Shown here one piece after another: positions 15,218 through 24,302 of a stretch of DNA of 46,759 bases (positions are counted from its first letter, which is position 1; every line of letters begins with the position of its first letter). Below the pieces are notes generated by a model. The model was not told the origin of the DNA, searched no databases, and saw nothing but the letters and a program-made list of their open reading frames with translations. The position numbers were made by a program, and so were the translations under genes. Source of the stretch: Candidatus Ozemibacteraceae bacterium (GTDB lineage: Bacteria; Muiribacteriota; Ozemobacteria; Ozemobacterales; Ozemobacteraceae); assembly GCA_937998695.1 (NCBI GenBank), contig CALLCO010000089.1:1-46759 (forward strand), given 5' to 3'.

Positions 15218-15615
15218 GATCGGACCTCCTTCCATTCCGGCGTTTCCGGGCCGGTCAGCCACCCGATCGCGGCTTCGGGCTCGTAGAAGACGAAGAAGCG
15301 CACTTTGTAGCGATCGGATTGCGGGGCCAGAACCCGCGAATACTTACCCGGGGCGGGGTTCTTCTCGGAGATCAGCAACGCGAATCGCCGCCCCAGAACG
15401 TGACGGTGGGCTCCGAAAAACGCGGCCAGGCTGGCCAGTTCGCTGGGGGTGCGCCGGCCGGGGGTTTCCCGGGCGTCGATCAACACCGGCAACCCCGGCC
15501 GGAACGTCGGATCATGGAAGGCCGCTTCAAAGCCTTCCCGGGTCTCATCCACGCTCTGGTGGCCGGACATCCGGTACCAGATGAAGCCCTGTTCGAACGT
15601 ATAGGTGATGGTCAT
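15214..15615 (-). CDS. SpoIIAA/STAS-like 133-aa protein
   Basis: Starts MTITYTFEQGFIWYRMSG. The layout (N-terminal strand, then SVDETREGFEAAFHDPTF, a LPVLIDARETPG strand-turn, and a helix with an AFFGAHRHVLGRRFALLIS segment) is that of the SpoIIAA-like/STAS superfamily, in which 'VLIDAR' is the diagnostic strand. There is no obvious phosphorylatable Ser in the antisigma-factor position, so a structural or regulatory role is as likely as partner switching. Its stop overlaps the start of the PstS-like gene, which implies translational coupling. Confidence 0.65.
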   Translation of the reverse strand: MTITYTFEQGFIWYRMSGHQSVDETREGFEAAFHDPTFRPGLPVLIDARETPGRRTPSELASLAAFFGAHRHVLGRRFALLISEKNPAPGKYSRVLAPQSDRYKVRFFVFYEPEAAIGWLTGPETPEWKEVRS

Positions 15616-15704
15616 CTCTCACCTCCAGGCGGGTGGTCGCGCGGGCGAACCCTGCCTGTCAGGAACTCCCTCCCCGCCGTTTAGGGATGATAGCACGGCG
15701 AGGG

Positions 15705-15896
15705 TCACTCGTGCAGGCGCCCCTTGGCATACGGTCCGACGTAGAGGGCTTGCGGTCGCGACATGTTCAGACCGCCCAGTCCCGCGTCGCAGTCGAAGAT
15801 ATCGACGATTCTTCCATACCCCCCGCTTGCTTCCCCTGGTACCTGAGTTTCAATCGTCGGGCAGTCACTGAACGTTGGCCGGAGAGTGCTGGCCAT
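15705..15896 (-). CDS. Possible 63-aa small protein
   Basis: ATG 15896 begins MASTLRPTFSDCPTIETQVPG and the frame ends at TGA 15705. The composition is balanced (Asp, Ile, Tyr, Phe, Gly; IVDIFDCDAGLGGLNM), unlike the Arg/Pro/Ala-rich shadow frames around it. It lies 89 bp upstream of the STAS-like gene on the same strand. The ribosome site (AGGGAG) abuts the ATG too closely, so the start is uncertain. No known family recognised. Confidence 0.35.
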   Translation of the reverse strand: MASTLRPTFSDCPTIETQVPGEASGGYGRIVDIFDCDAGLGGLNMSRPQALYVGPYAKGRLHE

Positions 15897-15948
15897 CTCC
15901 CTGTCTCTGGTTCTGATATAGTGATAGGAAATCTTACAGGGGACTTGT

Positions 15949-18852
15949 ATGGTAGAGGAAACTCCTTCGACTCCCCCGCCGGCGACCGTTTCGGCACCGC
16001 CCGGCACGCTCGATCTGAACGCCTGGCTGGCCTTCAGCCTCGCCTCGCCCGAAGAGGCCGAGCGCCGGCTTGCCCTCGACGAGATCGGCTTCCAGGGGCT
16101 GGCCGATGCCTTCGCCGACGACCTGCGCCGGCTGGCGGCCACCGATCCGGCCGAAGCCTGCCGCACCTTCGCCGCGCGTCTGCTCGAGCGGGCCCGCCAG
16201 CCGGCCGCGGTCCGGCCGGTCGAGAAGATCGAGTTGACGCCCGAACGCACCCGCGCCCTCCTCGAGGTCGGCGAGGATACCCTGCAGCAGGTCGTCCTGC
16301 GCTCGCTGCGCAAGGCCCCGGCCCAGGAGATCCTCGACACCTGGCGGGCCCATCTGCCCGGCGAAGAGAACCCCGAGGTCATCGGGGTCGGCCTGACCCT
16401 GCTGGCCCGCCACGGCAAACCCGAGGATGCCGATTTGGCCATGCTGTTCTCGTCCCATCCGTCGGTTCCCGTCGTCAAGGCGGCCATCGATCTGTTCCAC
16501 GGCCAGAACCCCGGCCAGTTCAAGGAGGGCATCGTCCGGTTCCTGGTCTCAGACGACCTCGAGATCCGGTTGCACACCATCCGGAAGCTGCGCACCTTCG
16601 ACCCGCGCGAGGCGCAGACCTACCTGCGGTCGCTGCTGGCCGCCCGCAACCCCTTCATCCGGCAGCGGGCACTGCGCGAACTGCTGCTCGTGCCGTTCGC
16701 CGAGAGCGAAGCCCTCTATCTCGCCTACCTGGCCGCCGAGCCCCTTCCCCTGTTGCTGGTGCTGGCCGGCTCGGCGGTCGCCATGAACCCCGCCCCCGAC
16801 CTGCCCCAGAAACTCTACGACGTCTTCTTCTCGGCGCGCGATCTGCGGGCCCGCATCCTGCAACTGGTCATCAACCAGCTCCTGGCCAGCATCAAAGCCT
16901 CCGGCATCCTCGACGTGCCGATCGAGACCTACCTCGAAACCCTGAAGGCGACCCTCCAGAAGCGCAAACTCTGGATCACCGCCCGCATGGCGCTCGCCGA
17001 CCTCGACCATGCCGACCCGGAGGTGCGTATTGCCGCCATCGGGAAGCTGAGCCAGGCCCGGCAATTTCCCAAGGTGCAGGACGCCTTGGAACAGCGCGAC
17101 GCCGTCGAGACGGTCGAGGAGGTGCGGGAAGCCCTCGCCCAGGCCCTCGGCCGCGAGAAGGAATCCTTCACCATCGCCGGTTTCCGGGCCAAGATCAAGG
17201 ATGGCAGTTTCTACGGGCTCGACCCCAAGGTGCAGAAGAAGTTCGTCGGTACCATCACCGATGAAGATACCTTCCGGGATGCCCGCGACATCATCGGCAT
17301 CGCCGTGGTGGCTGACCTCGACCGCGGGGTCTTGCTGCAACTGCTCGACCGCATCGCGGCCCACGGCCGGCAATGGGACCCCAAATGCCTGTTCCGCTTC
17401 CTGAAAAGCGAAGATCCGGGCATTCTGGCCGGTGCCTTGCGGGCCATTGGCCGTCTCGATCTCGACTCCATCGCCTACGAGATCCCCAACCTGCTGCGCC
17501 ACGACGATTTCCGGGTCAAGATGGCCGCCCTCGAATTGTATCTGGTGTCCGACAAAACCAGCGCGTTGCAGTATCTGATCGGCATGCTGAAAGCCCCGTC
17601 GGTCAAGATCCGCAAGAATGGATTGTCGCTGCTGGCGACGGTCGATTACCCCTCGGCCGAACGGATCCTGCTCGACTACTTCCCCGTCGAGAAGAACCTC
17701 GAGGCCAAACTGCAGGCCGGATTCATCCTGGCGGCCAACCCCACCCTCGAAGGCATCCAGGTCTTGTATGCTGGGTGCCATGACGACCAGGGGGTGGTCC
17801 ATCCCGCCTTCCAGGATCTGTGGGAAGGCGCCCTCGAGGCGGCGGTCCCTCTCCTCGCTCCCGATGCCGCCACCCTGCTGGCTGGTTGTCAGACCCGCCG
17901 CACCGCCGAACAGACGGCGGCCGCGGCCGAACAGCCGACCTACGCGTTCAAGAAGGTCACCGCCTCCACCAACAAGAACCTGTTCGCCGAACAGGATTCC
18001 CAGCCCGCCGAAGGCCTGGGCGCCGAGCTGCGGGTTCCCGAACCCCAGGAGGCCTTCGACAAGGCCGCCGGGGTGGTCGAGCGCTACCGCATGCCTCTCG
18101 CCGCCGCGGCCGTGGCCTTGCTGGCCGGCGGGTTATGGTGGCTGGCCGGCGATCGCCTCCTCGGTCCCGGCAGCGGTAGCGGGTCGGCCGTTGTCCATGA
18201 ATCGAGGGCCAACCGCATGGAAGAAGGCAGCCGCGATGTCCCTGCCATGGTGGCCGGTCGGCGCGGGGGTCCCACCTCCTATGTCAGCGGGCGCGGCTAT
18301 GCCCAGGTCATGAAGGCGATGGATACCGAGCGGCAGTCGATATCCGAGGAGTTCCACCGCAAGAACAAGCAGGCCCTGCGCGAGGTCCTGATGCAGATGC
18401 TCGACGACCCCAACTATAAGGGGTACGGCGAGTTCTATCTCAACGAGAACTGTGCCAAGGGCATGGAAGCCCTCGATCAGGGCGACCTGCCCGAAGCCCG
18501 GACCTCCCTGCGCAAAGCCCTCGAAGACCCCTCCATCTCGGAGGAAGCCCGCGTCATCGTCTGCCAGGGTCTGATGCAGATCGGCTTCGAACTGGGCGAC
18601 AAGGAGTCCCTCCAAAAGGCTCTCGAAACCTTCCTGGCCACCATCCCAGAGGGGGAACTCCCCAAGGGATATGATAAGATGAGTGTGAAGGAGGCTTTTG
18701 CGGGCCTCGACCGGCTGCACGAGGTGACCCCCGAGCAGTACAAGGTAATCCTGCAGACCCTGGCCCAGAAGCATCCCGGCAAGGTTCCCCCGGCCATGCA
18801 GGAACAGATGCTCGAAGGGTTCAAACAGATGCAGAACCGTTTCAAGAAATGA
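15949..18852 (+). CDS. HEAT-repeat protein with a C-terminal membrane anchor and TPR-like tail
   Basis: 967 aa. ATG 15949 follows AGGGGA. Residues about 20-640 are consecutive HEAT-type helical pairs (for example VRIAAIGKLSQARQF, IRLHTIRKLRTFDPREAQTY, VKMAALELYLVSDKTSA, VKIRKNGLSLLATVD). A single membrane segment lies near 715-735 (MPLAAAAVALLAGGLWWLAG), preceded by a linker, so the HEAT scaffold faces the cytoplasm if inserted N-in. The final 200 residues are helical with TPR-like pairs (GMEALDQGDLPEARTSLRKA). It is the first of four tightly spaced genes with three pilin-type genes, suggesting a scaffold or inner-membrane assembly factor for that machine. No catalytic motif seen. Confidence 0.8.
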   Translation: MVEETPSTPPPATVSAPPGTLDLNAWLAFSLASPEEAERRLALDEIGFQGLADAFADDLRRLAATDPAEACRTFAARLLERARQPAAVRPVEKIELTPERTRALLEVGEDTLQQVVLRSLRKAPAQEILDTWRAHLPGEENPEVIGVGLTLLARHGKPEDADLAMLFSSHPSVPVVKAAIDLFHGQNPGQFKEGIVRFLVSDDLEIRLHTIRKLRTFDPREAQTYLRSLLAARNPFIRQRALRELLLVPFAESEALYLAYLAAEPLPLLLVLAGSAVAMNPAPDLPQKLYDVFFSARDLRARILQLVINQLLASIKASGILDVPIETYLETLKATLQKRKLWITARMALADLDHADPEVRIAAIGKLSQARQFPKVQDALEQRDAVETVEEVREALAQALGREKESFTIAGFRAKIKDGSFYGLDPKVQKKFVGTITDEDTFRDARDIIGIAVVADLDRGVLLQLLDRIAAHGRQWDPKCLFRFLKSEDPGILAGALRAIGRLDLDSIAYEIPNLLRHDDFRVKMAALELYLVSDKTSALQYLIGMLKAPSVKIRKNGLSLLATVDYPSAERILLDYFPVEKNLEAKLQAGFILAANPTLEGIQVLYAGCHDDQGVVHPAFQDLWEGALEAAVPLLAPDAATLLAGCQTRRTAEQTAAAAEQPTYAFKKVTASTNKNLFAEQDSQPAEGLGAELRVPEPQEAFDKAAGVVERYRMPLAAAAVALLAGGLWWLAGDRLLGPGSGSGSAVVHESRANRMEEGSRDVPAMVAGRRGGPTSYVSGRGYAQVMKAMDTERQSISEEFHRKNKQALREVLMQMLDDPNYKGYGEFYLNENCAKGMEALDQGDLPEARTSLRKALEDPSISEEARVIVCQGLMQIGFELGDKESLQKALETFLATIPEGELPKGYDKMSVKEAFAGLDRLHEVTPEQYKVILQTLAQKHPGKVPPAMQEQMLEGFKQMQNRFKK

Positions 18853-18895
18853 AGCGTCTCCTAGACAGGGCCGGCCCCCACGGGAGGTACACGTG

Positions 18896-21619
18896 ATGGA
18901 ATGGCAACGGCGAACCCGACCCCGCTGGCGGCGGGGCACCGCCTTTCTGATCGTCCTGGCCGTGGCGGCCGTCCTCATCGTCATCGCCCAGGCCCTGACC
19001 GAGACCGGCACCGCCACCCGCCGGCAGACCATCCGGTCGGCCAACGACCAGAAGGCGATGGACTGCGCCGAAGCCGCCACCAACCTGGTCTACCGGCTCA
19101 TCGCGGAAGACATGAACGACCCCCAGATGATCTACGACGCCATCCGCCTGCGCGGCCTGAATACCGACAGCTGGTACTGGAAGTTCCGGATACCGCAACT
19201 GATGGGCGGGGCCAACGTCGATCCCGTCTCGTTCAAGAACAGCAGCATCTCGCACGCCGACACCTCGGGCAACGGGTTGGGCCTCGAGATCAGCGTCGGT
19301 CCCCAGATGCTGGCCAAGCTGCGCAAGGAGTACAAGAACCAGGATTTCGCCGATCTCGAGGAACTCTACCGTGACATGGGCGGCGAGGTCACGATCAAGA
19401 GCGAGGCCAGCATCAAGAAGATGTTCGGCATTCTCCCCAAGAGTAACCAATACGAGATTCCGGGCATCACCTTCGACCTCACCGAGATCAACAACCTGAC
19501 CGACCTCAACGTGGGCAACTTCCTCAACTCGATCATGAGCGACAAGGAGTTCAAGATCGACATCACCGAGCAGTTGCTCGGCTACATGCCCGACATCAAC
19601 TTCGGCGACGTCGTCTACAGCGTCATCAAGAATATCAACATCAACCTCGCCCTCTATCCCGTGGCTGTCCCCATCCCCATCGGGCGGCTGGTCGGGGCCC
19701 TGCTCAAGGGCATGATCAGCAAGCTGGGCTCGGGGGCGACCCTGAAGGGGTTCCTGCGCGAAACCCTGCTGAAAGACCTCAAGCTCGAGATCAACCTCAC
19801 CGATTTCAAGAACTCGATCCGCAGCAAGATCCTGGGTATCCTACCCGACGAGATCCGTACGCTGGCTGGGCAAGTCAACTGGGGGGTGACCGTCGAGAAG
19901 GTTGGCATCTTCGAGGTCAAGACCACCGTCGAATACCAGCCGCAAGGCCCTCGGGGGCCCATGATCAGAAAGGTGCTGTTCTCGCAGCGCGATTTCCGGG
20001 TAGCCGATGTGCAGCCGATCGCGCCCGACCACACCTTCTTCGTGGCCAACACCGCTCTGTTGTTCGAAGACGAGGCGGTCGAAAATGCCGGCGGTTTCAA
20101 GGGCGACTCCCAGATCAACTGGGCCGACGGCATGGGTTCGCTGGTCTGCCACAACATCACCTTCTTCGACACCGAGCTGTTCAAGAACCTGAAGAACTTC
20201 TTCGGCGCCATCGGCAGCGGCGACGTCGAGAAGCTGGCCAACAGCTACTTCCTGCCTGGGCGGGTGCGGGTCAACGGCACCAAGCCCATGGAGGTGCGGC
20301 TCAACTTCGGCCTGCTCGACTTCCTGGGCAGCCAGTACACGTTCACCGATGCACTGCGCGGCTGCGAGGTGGCGGCCCTGCTCATCAACAACAAGGACAA
20401 GAACAAGCATCGCGAGGTCGAAGAGAACGCGGTCGACAAGCCTGCCAAGTTGAAGACGCCCGATCCGGCCGACCACGCCTTCATGCCCACCATGGGCGAG
20501 AGCCTCTATGGCACCCCGGTCGAGAGCCCGCCACCCCTGGGCGGGTGGGTGGCGCTGTTCAATATCCTCGAGGGATATCTCGAGCGGTTCGGGGCCGGGA
20601 AGGAGATCGGCATCAGCGCGGGCGACTTCATGAGCGTGCCGATCAATGCCCTGAAGCTGCCGCACTTCGACTGGCCGTGGCTGACCGACGGGTTCATCTG
20701 GATCCCGGTGCCGAAGTTCTACAACAAGACCTACTTCTTCGGCGATTTCCATTGCGAGTTCCCGCTCTCGCTGCGGGTCGAGGGCAATCTCTGGAAGCGG
20801 TTCTCGCGGGTGCGCCTACCAATGATCCGGATCTTCATTCCCCTCAACTGGCTGTTCGGTTGCCCCAACGTCGACATCACCCTGCCGCCGCTGCCCTTCC
20901 AGACCAACGTCGTCGAGCCGTACGGCTTCTGCTCGCACCCGCCGCTCGAAAAGAGCACCGGCGAAGTCGATGCCGAGCAGATGAAAAAGGAGTGGGACCC
21001 GAAGGACAAGAAGAACCTGCCCGCCAATATCTACTCGCCGATGCAGTATTTGAAGAAGGCGAGCTACTACTACGCCACCACCGCCGATTTCTCGAAGGAT
21101 ATCGAGAACCGCAGCACCGAAATGGATGTCCCGGGCGTTGGCAAGAAGATGGTCTTCAACTGCGACGGGGTCACCTTCGTCGAAGGCACCGACGGGCAGG
21201 GTCTGTTCCTGCGCAATGATCTGTGGGTGTGCGGGCGGGGCATGATCGTGGCGGCCGGCAACATCCACCTCAAGAGCATCCGGCGGGTCGACCCGCCGGG
21301 CGGGCCGCCGACCATGCTGTCGATCGTGGCCCGCAACGGGGCCCTCATCAACAACGGCAAGAACGTCGTCGAGGCTTGTCTCTACGGCGACCGCGGCCTG
21401 ATGAACCCCTTCTACGGCAGTCTGAAGATCTACGGCAACCTCGTGGTCAACCAGTTCGTGCGCAGCGAATGTCAGGGCAAGATCGACATCCACTTCCAGG
21501 CCAACCGGACCCACAGTTCCCTGCTCTCGTATTTCAAGGACATCGCGAAATACGACCCGACCCGCTACCAGGCAACCTTCAGCAAGAAGTGGCGGGCCTA
21601 CGAATTCCTGAAGAACTGA
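18896..21619 (+). CDS. Very large PilX-like pilus/secretion protein
   Basis: 907 aa from ATG 18896; GTG 18893 is an alternative, with GGGAGG at 18882-18887. The N-terminus (RRGTAFLIVLAVAAVLIVIA) followed by QTIRSANDQKAMDCAEAATN is the PilX/GspK-like pattern: a hydrophobic helix and then a helix with an AEAA motif. PilX and GspK proteins are normally about 150-350 residues; here about 840 further residues form an otherwise unrecognised ectodomain with many aromatic and Asn-rich beta segments and a C-terminal part (GMIVAAGNIHLKSIRR, LSIVARNGALINNGKN) resembling a right-handed beta-helix. Probably a minor pilin or tip-associated protein. 40 bp after the HEAT gene. Confidence 0.72.
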   Translation: MEWQRRTRPRWRRGTAFLIVLAVAAVLIVIAQALTETGTATRRQTIRSANDQKAMDCAEAATNLVYRLIAEDMNDPQMIYDAIRLRGLNTDSWYWKFRIPQLMGGANVDPVSFKNSSISHADTSGNGLGLEISVGPQMLAKLRKEYKNQDFADLEELYRDMGGEVTIKSEASIKKMFGILPKSNQYEIPGITFDLTEINNLTDLNVGNFLNSIMSDKEFKIDITEQLLGYMPDINFGDVVYSVIKNININLALYPVAVPIPIGRLVGALLKGMISKLGSGATLKGFLRETLLKDLKLEINLTDFKNSIRSKILGILPDEIRTLAGQVNWGVTVEKVGIFEVKTTVEYQPQGPRGPMIRKVLFSQRDFRVADVQPIAPDHTFFVANTALLFEDEAVENAGGFKGDSQINWADGMGSLVCHNITFFDTELFKNLKNFFGAIGSGDVEKLANSYFLPGRVRVNGTKPMEVRLNFGLLDFLGSQYTFTDALRGCEVAALLINNKDKNKHREVEENAVDKPAKLKTPDPADHAFMPTMGESLYGTPVESPPPLGGWVALFNILEGYLERFGAGKEIGISAGDFMSVPINALKLPHFDWPWLTDGFIWIPVPKFYNKTYFFGDFHCEFPLSLRVEGNLWKRFSRVRLPMIRIFIPLNWLFGCPNVDITLPPLPFQTNVVEPYGFCSHPPLEKSTGEVDAEQMKKEWDPKDKKNLPANIYSPMQYLKKASYYYATTADFSKDIENRSTEMDVPGVGKKMVFNCDGVTFVEGTDGQGLFLRNDLWVCGRGMIVAAGNIHLKSIRRVDPPGGPPTMLSIVARNGALINNGKNVVEACLYGDRGLMNPFYGSLKIYGNLVVNQFVRSECQGKIDIHFQANRTHSSLLSYFKDIAKYDPTRYQATFSKKWRAYEFLKN

Positions 21620-21631
21620 GGCGGGAACGGC

Positions 21632-22099
21632 ATGCGGAGCGAGCGTGGCATCACCCTGATCGAGGTCATTCTGGCCCTGTTCATCCTGGCGCTGGTGTTG
21701 GGGCCCTTCCTGCGCGGGCTGGTCGGCCAGGCCCAGGTCGGCGAAGATACCGAGAAACTGCAGATGGCCACCAAGATCCTGCAGTCGATGAAGGAAGAGG
21801 TCTGCACCGTGCGGTTCCGTGATTTCTGGGCCTTCGCCAGCAAGAACAAGCCCGACCAGGAAGGATGGTATGTGCTCGACGACATGTTCTGGCCTCATTC
21901 GAAGGACGAGGTGATGTCCTATCAGAAAAAATACCGCGATTTCGAGGCATCCGGCACCTTCAAGTTCGTCAAGCGGCAGGGCCGGCCGGCCGAGGATCGC
22001 AGCATCGTCTTTTTCCGGGTCTTCGTGGCCTGGTTCCAGCCCAATCAGGGCAGGCAGGTGCGCTCGACCAGCATGATCGTGGTCGAGCCGAAATCCTGA
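21632..22099 (+). CDS. Type IV prepilin-like protein (GspI/PilV type)
   Basis: 155 aa. The leader MRSERG is cut before I7, giving ITLIEVILALFILALVLGPF with Glu at mature position 5, the class III prepilin signature; Ile instead of Phe at +1 is seen in minor pseudopilins. A short globular domain follows (KEEVCTVRFRDFWAFASKN, ending STSMIVVEPKS). It starts 12 bp after the PilX-like gene, matching the order of minor pseudopilin operons. Confidence 0.85.
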   Translation: MRSERGITLIEVILALFILALVLGPFLRGLVGQAQVGEDTEKLQMATKILQSMKEEVCTVRFRDFWAFASKNKPDQEGWYVLDDMFWPHSKDEVMSYQKKYRDFEASGTFKFVKRQGRPAEDRSIVFFRVFVAWFQPNQGRQVRSTSMIVVEPKS

Positions 22100-22130
22100 G
22101 ACATCGCACCGAACAGGGGGAGAGAAACCC

Positions 22131-23270
22131 ATGACGAAAACGACGACCACGAGCGGGTTCACGCTGACCGAGGTCATGGTGGCGGTCCTGGTCTTCGCCC
22201 TGGCCGCCGGCGGGATGTATGCCTTTCTGCAGCACGGCAACCGCCAGAGCATGAAGGCCTACACCCGGCAGGCGATGGTCACCCAGGCCAACACCGTGCT
22301 GAAGGCCATGCAGGACGACTTCCGGATGGCGGCCAGTTCCAGCCTGAAGTTCAACGAGCAGAACGGGGAGGTCACCCTCCAGCAGAACCACGGCGGCGAC
22401 AAGGTCGCCAACATCACCTACAAATGGGAGAAACCCCGCCTGACCCGCAAGGTGGTCTTCAACGGGTCAACTTCGTTGCGCACGCTCAGCACCGCGATGA
22501 ACGGGTTCGCCATCGAGACCAAGCCGCGGCCGTCGGTCAGCGAGGACGACGACGACAACACCCCCGAACAGGTGGTCATCAAGCTGAGCCTCGCCGCCAC
22601 GGTGCCGGGCGAGCGCGAACCCCTGGTGCACGACCAGCACGCCATGGCGACCATGCGTGAGGTCAGCTCGTTCAAGTATGACCCGCACTGGCGCGACGTC
22701 GGCAATCTGAAGGGGGCCTTCAGCACCTACGGCAACCTGCTCAACAGCATCGCCCAAGACGCCAAACTCCTGGTCGAGGATATCGGCAAGACGCTCGAAC
22801 AGACCGTCAAGGACGCCGAAAAGGCCGCCCAGGACGCCCTCAACAAGCCGAAGGCCAACCTCGAGGAGACCAAGCGGCAACTGCGCAACGCCCTCAGCGA
22901 TATCAAGAACGCCGACCTTGACCTGTCGGCCGCCATCAAGGAGTGCGAGCAAAGCATGAAAGATCTGCCCGAGGAGATCTTCGAACGTGAGTTCGGCCGC
23001 ATGGGCACGTGGTTCGCCGACAAGGGCGAAGCTCGTGACCGGGTCGCCGCCGAGTTCCAAAAGATGAAGACGCTCGAGCAGATGGACTACGGGAAGCTCG
23101 AGCGCGCTGCCGGAAGTTTCCGCCTGAAAGACACCTTCAAGTCGATCTTCGACAACAAGAAGGAGTCGCTGCAGCAGCAGATCAGGCTGGCCAGCAATAA
23201 GAAGAAGCTCGAAGACTTGCTCTCCCAGGTCGAGGCCAAGGGGATTGAAGGCGGCGGCGACGGCGGCTGA
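22131..23270 (+). CDS. Prepilin-like protein (GspJ/PilW type) with long coiled-coil extension
   Basis: 379 aa. The leader MTKTTTTSG precedes FTLTEVMVAVLVFALAAGGM with Glu at mature position 5. Residues about 30-190 fit a GspJ/PilW pseudopilin (MVTQANTVLKAMQDDFRMAA, then KANITYKWE-like strands). From about 195 to 375 the protein is a charged, Leu/Ala/Glu/Lys-rich helical tail (LLVEDIGKTLEQTVKDAEKA, ETKRQLRNALSDIKNADLDL), a probable coiled coil absent from ordinary minor pseudopilins. Start 31 bp after the GspI-like gene with a GGGGGAGAG ribosome site. Last gene of the cluster. Confidence 0.8.
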   Translation: MTKTTTTSGFTLTEVMVAVLVFALAAGGMYAFLQHGNRQSMKAYTRQAMVTQANTVLKAMQDDFRMAASSSLKFNEQNGEVTLQQNHGGDKVANITYKWEKPRLTRKVVFNGSTSLRTLSTAMNGFAIETKPRPSVSEDDDDNTPEQVVIKLSLAATVPGEREPLVHDQHAMATMREVSSFKYDPHWRDVGNLKGAFSTYGNLLNSIAQDAKLLVEDIGKTLEQTVKDAEKAAQDALNKPKANLEETKRQLRNALSDIKNADLDLSAAIKECEQSMKDLPEEIFEREFGRMGTWFADKGEARDRVAAEFQKMKTLEQMDYGKLERAAGSFRLKDTFKSIFDNKKESLQQQIRLASNKKKLEDLLSQVEAKGIEGGGDGG

Positions 23271-23344
23271 GGCCCTGCCCACCACCCACGTCCCCTCTCC
23301 TGGAGGGAGGCATCAGGGGCCTTCCAGGTCGAGGGCGCGTTCCC

Positions 23345-23776
23345 TCAGGGCTGCAGGAACAAGGTCTCCGGGACCGAGAACCGTCTGGCCAGGAGATCGG
23401 CGTGGCGCTTGTTCAGCCGGCGTTTCCCGCTGAGGATCTCGGAAACGACTCCCTGGCTGCCGATTTCGGGAAAATCCCCCTGGCGGAGGCCGTGCTCCTG
23501 CATGAGAGCTCGCCAGACTTCCACTCCGGAGACCGGGGGGAGCTGGTGGTGAAGACGGTCGTAGTCCTCTATCAGGACTTCCAGGATCTCCAGCAAGCCG
23601 ACCAGGGGATGGTCGGGGTCATCGTTCACCGCGTCCGCCAGGAACTCCATGACCTTGACCACCAGTCGATACTGGTGTTTCGAGCGGATGCGGGAAAGCG
23701 GAATCTTCTGGGTCAGGGTGGTCCAGGCGGACAGGATGCCTTCCCCGAATGGGATGGCTTTGGTCATACTACTCAT
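23345..23776 (-). CDS. higA: HigA-type antitoxin
   Basis: 143 aa from ATG 23776, which overlaps the end of higB by eight bases; GGGAG lies nine bases upstream. The N-terminal 90 residues are helical with FLADAVNDDPDHPLVGLLEI, as in long HigA antitoxins, and the C-terminal helix-turn-helix is clear: MQEHGLRQGDFPEIGSQGVV, SEILSGKRRLNKRHADLLAR. It should neutralise HigB and repress the operon. The toxin-first order is typical of higBA. Confidence 0.85.
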   Translation of the reverse strand: MSSMTKAIPFGEGILSAWTTLTQKIPLSRIRSKHQYRLVVKVMEFLADAVNDDPDHPLVGLLEILEVLIEDYDRLHHQLPPVSGVEVWRALMQEHGLRQGDFPEIGSQGVVSEILSGKRRLNKRHADLLARRFSVPETLFLQP

Positions 23777-24074
23777 GTTTCCAATCTCCCTTGTCATACT
23801 CGGCGTGGGTCAGGACGAAGCGGATGTAGACCCTGGCCCGGTTGAAATGGATGGAGCAGACCACCCGGTATTTGTTGCCCCCGACGTTGAAGATGAAGCG
23901 TTCCTGGCCGGACGGCAACCTGACCCTGTCGACCGCGGGAAAGACCGAGCGCAGGTCGGCGAACCCCTGGAAGGGGCGGGCGGCCACCAGGTCGAACCAT
24001 GCCCGCATCGGTGCCTGGCTTTCCGGGTGTTTGCCGACGAAGGCCCGGATCGCCCCCCAGGAAATGATGTGCAT
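23769..24074 (-). CDS. higB: HigB-type mRNA interferase toxin
   Basis: 101 aa from ATG 24074, which follows AAAGGAC. It matches HigB_toxin of the RelE superfamily: MHIISWGAIRAFVGKHPES, WFDLVAARPFQGFADLRSVF, then FIFNVGGNKYRVVCSIHFNR and VYIRFVLTHAEYDK near the end. Cuts mRNA on the ribosome in known members. Immediately followed by higA with an 8-nt overlap. Confidence 0.9.
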   Translation of the reverse strand: MHIISWGAIRAFVGKHPESQAPMRAWFDLVAARPFQGFADLRSVFPAVDRVRLPSGQERFIFNVGGNKYRVVCSIHFNRARVYIRFVLTHAEYDKGDWKHE

Positions 24075-24097
24075 GGGTTTGTCCTTTCTCTCAAAGT

Positions 24098-24113
24098 ATC
24101 TCAAAAATGAGAT
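24098..24113 (-). promoter_or_regulatory. Candidate HigA operator
   Basis: ATCTCA-AAAA-TGAGAT is a perfect inverted repeat with 6-bp arms, 24 bp upstream of higB, in the only AT-rich patch of the region. This is where an autoregulating antitoxin would bind. Confidence 0.5.
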
Positions 24114-24128
24114 TTTCGCAAGAGCGCC

Positions 24129-24199
24129 GGGAATCCGGTGTCGGGAATCCGGAATCCGGGGACGAATCCGCGGCGGAACCCGGGGGGAATCCGGGGACG
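24129..24199. repeat. Clustered GGGAATCCGG repeats
   Basis: GGGAATCCGG occurs at 24129-24138, 24143-24152 and 24185-24194, and GGAATCCGGGGACG at 24151-24164 and 24186-24199. The gap 24075-24765 holds these repeats, the operator and the second MITE, but no gene I can support. Confidence 0.55.
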
Positions 24200-24302
24200 T
24201 GATACGAAATCAGGAGAGGTGAAGACTCCGCGGGCCTTGTTTGCAGGGTTCGCTGGGGGCGCACGATGCGGAGAGGGGAGGCGCGCCCGCCGGGCCGGCT
24301 TG

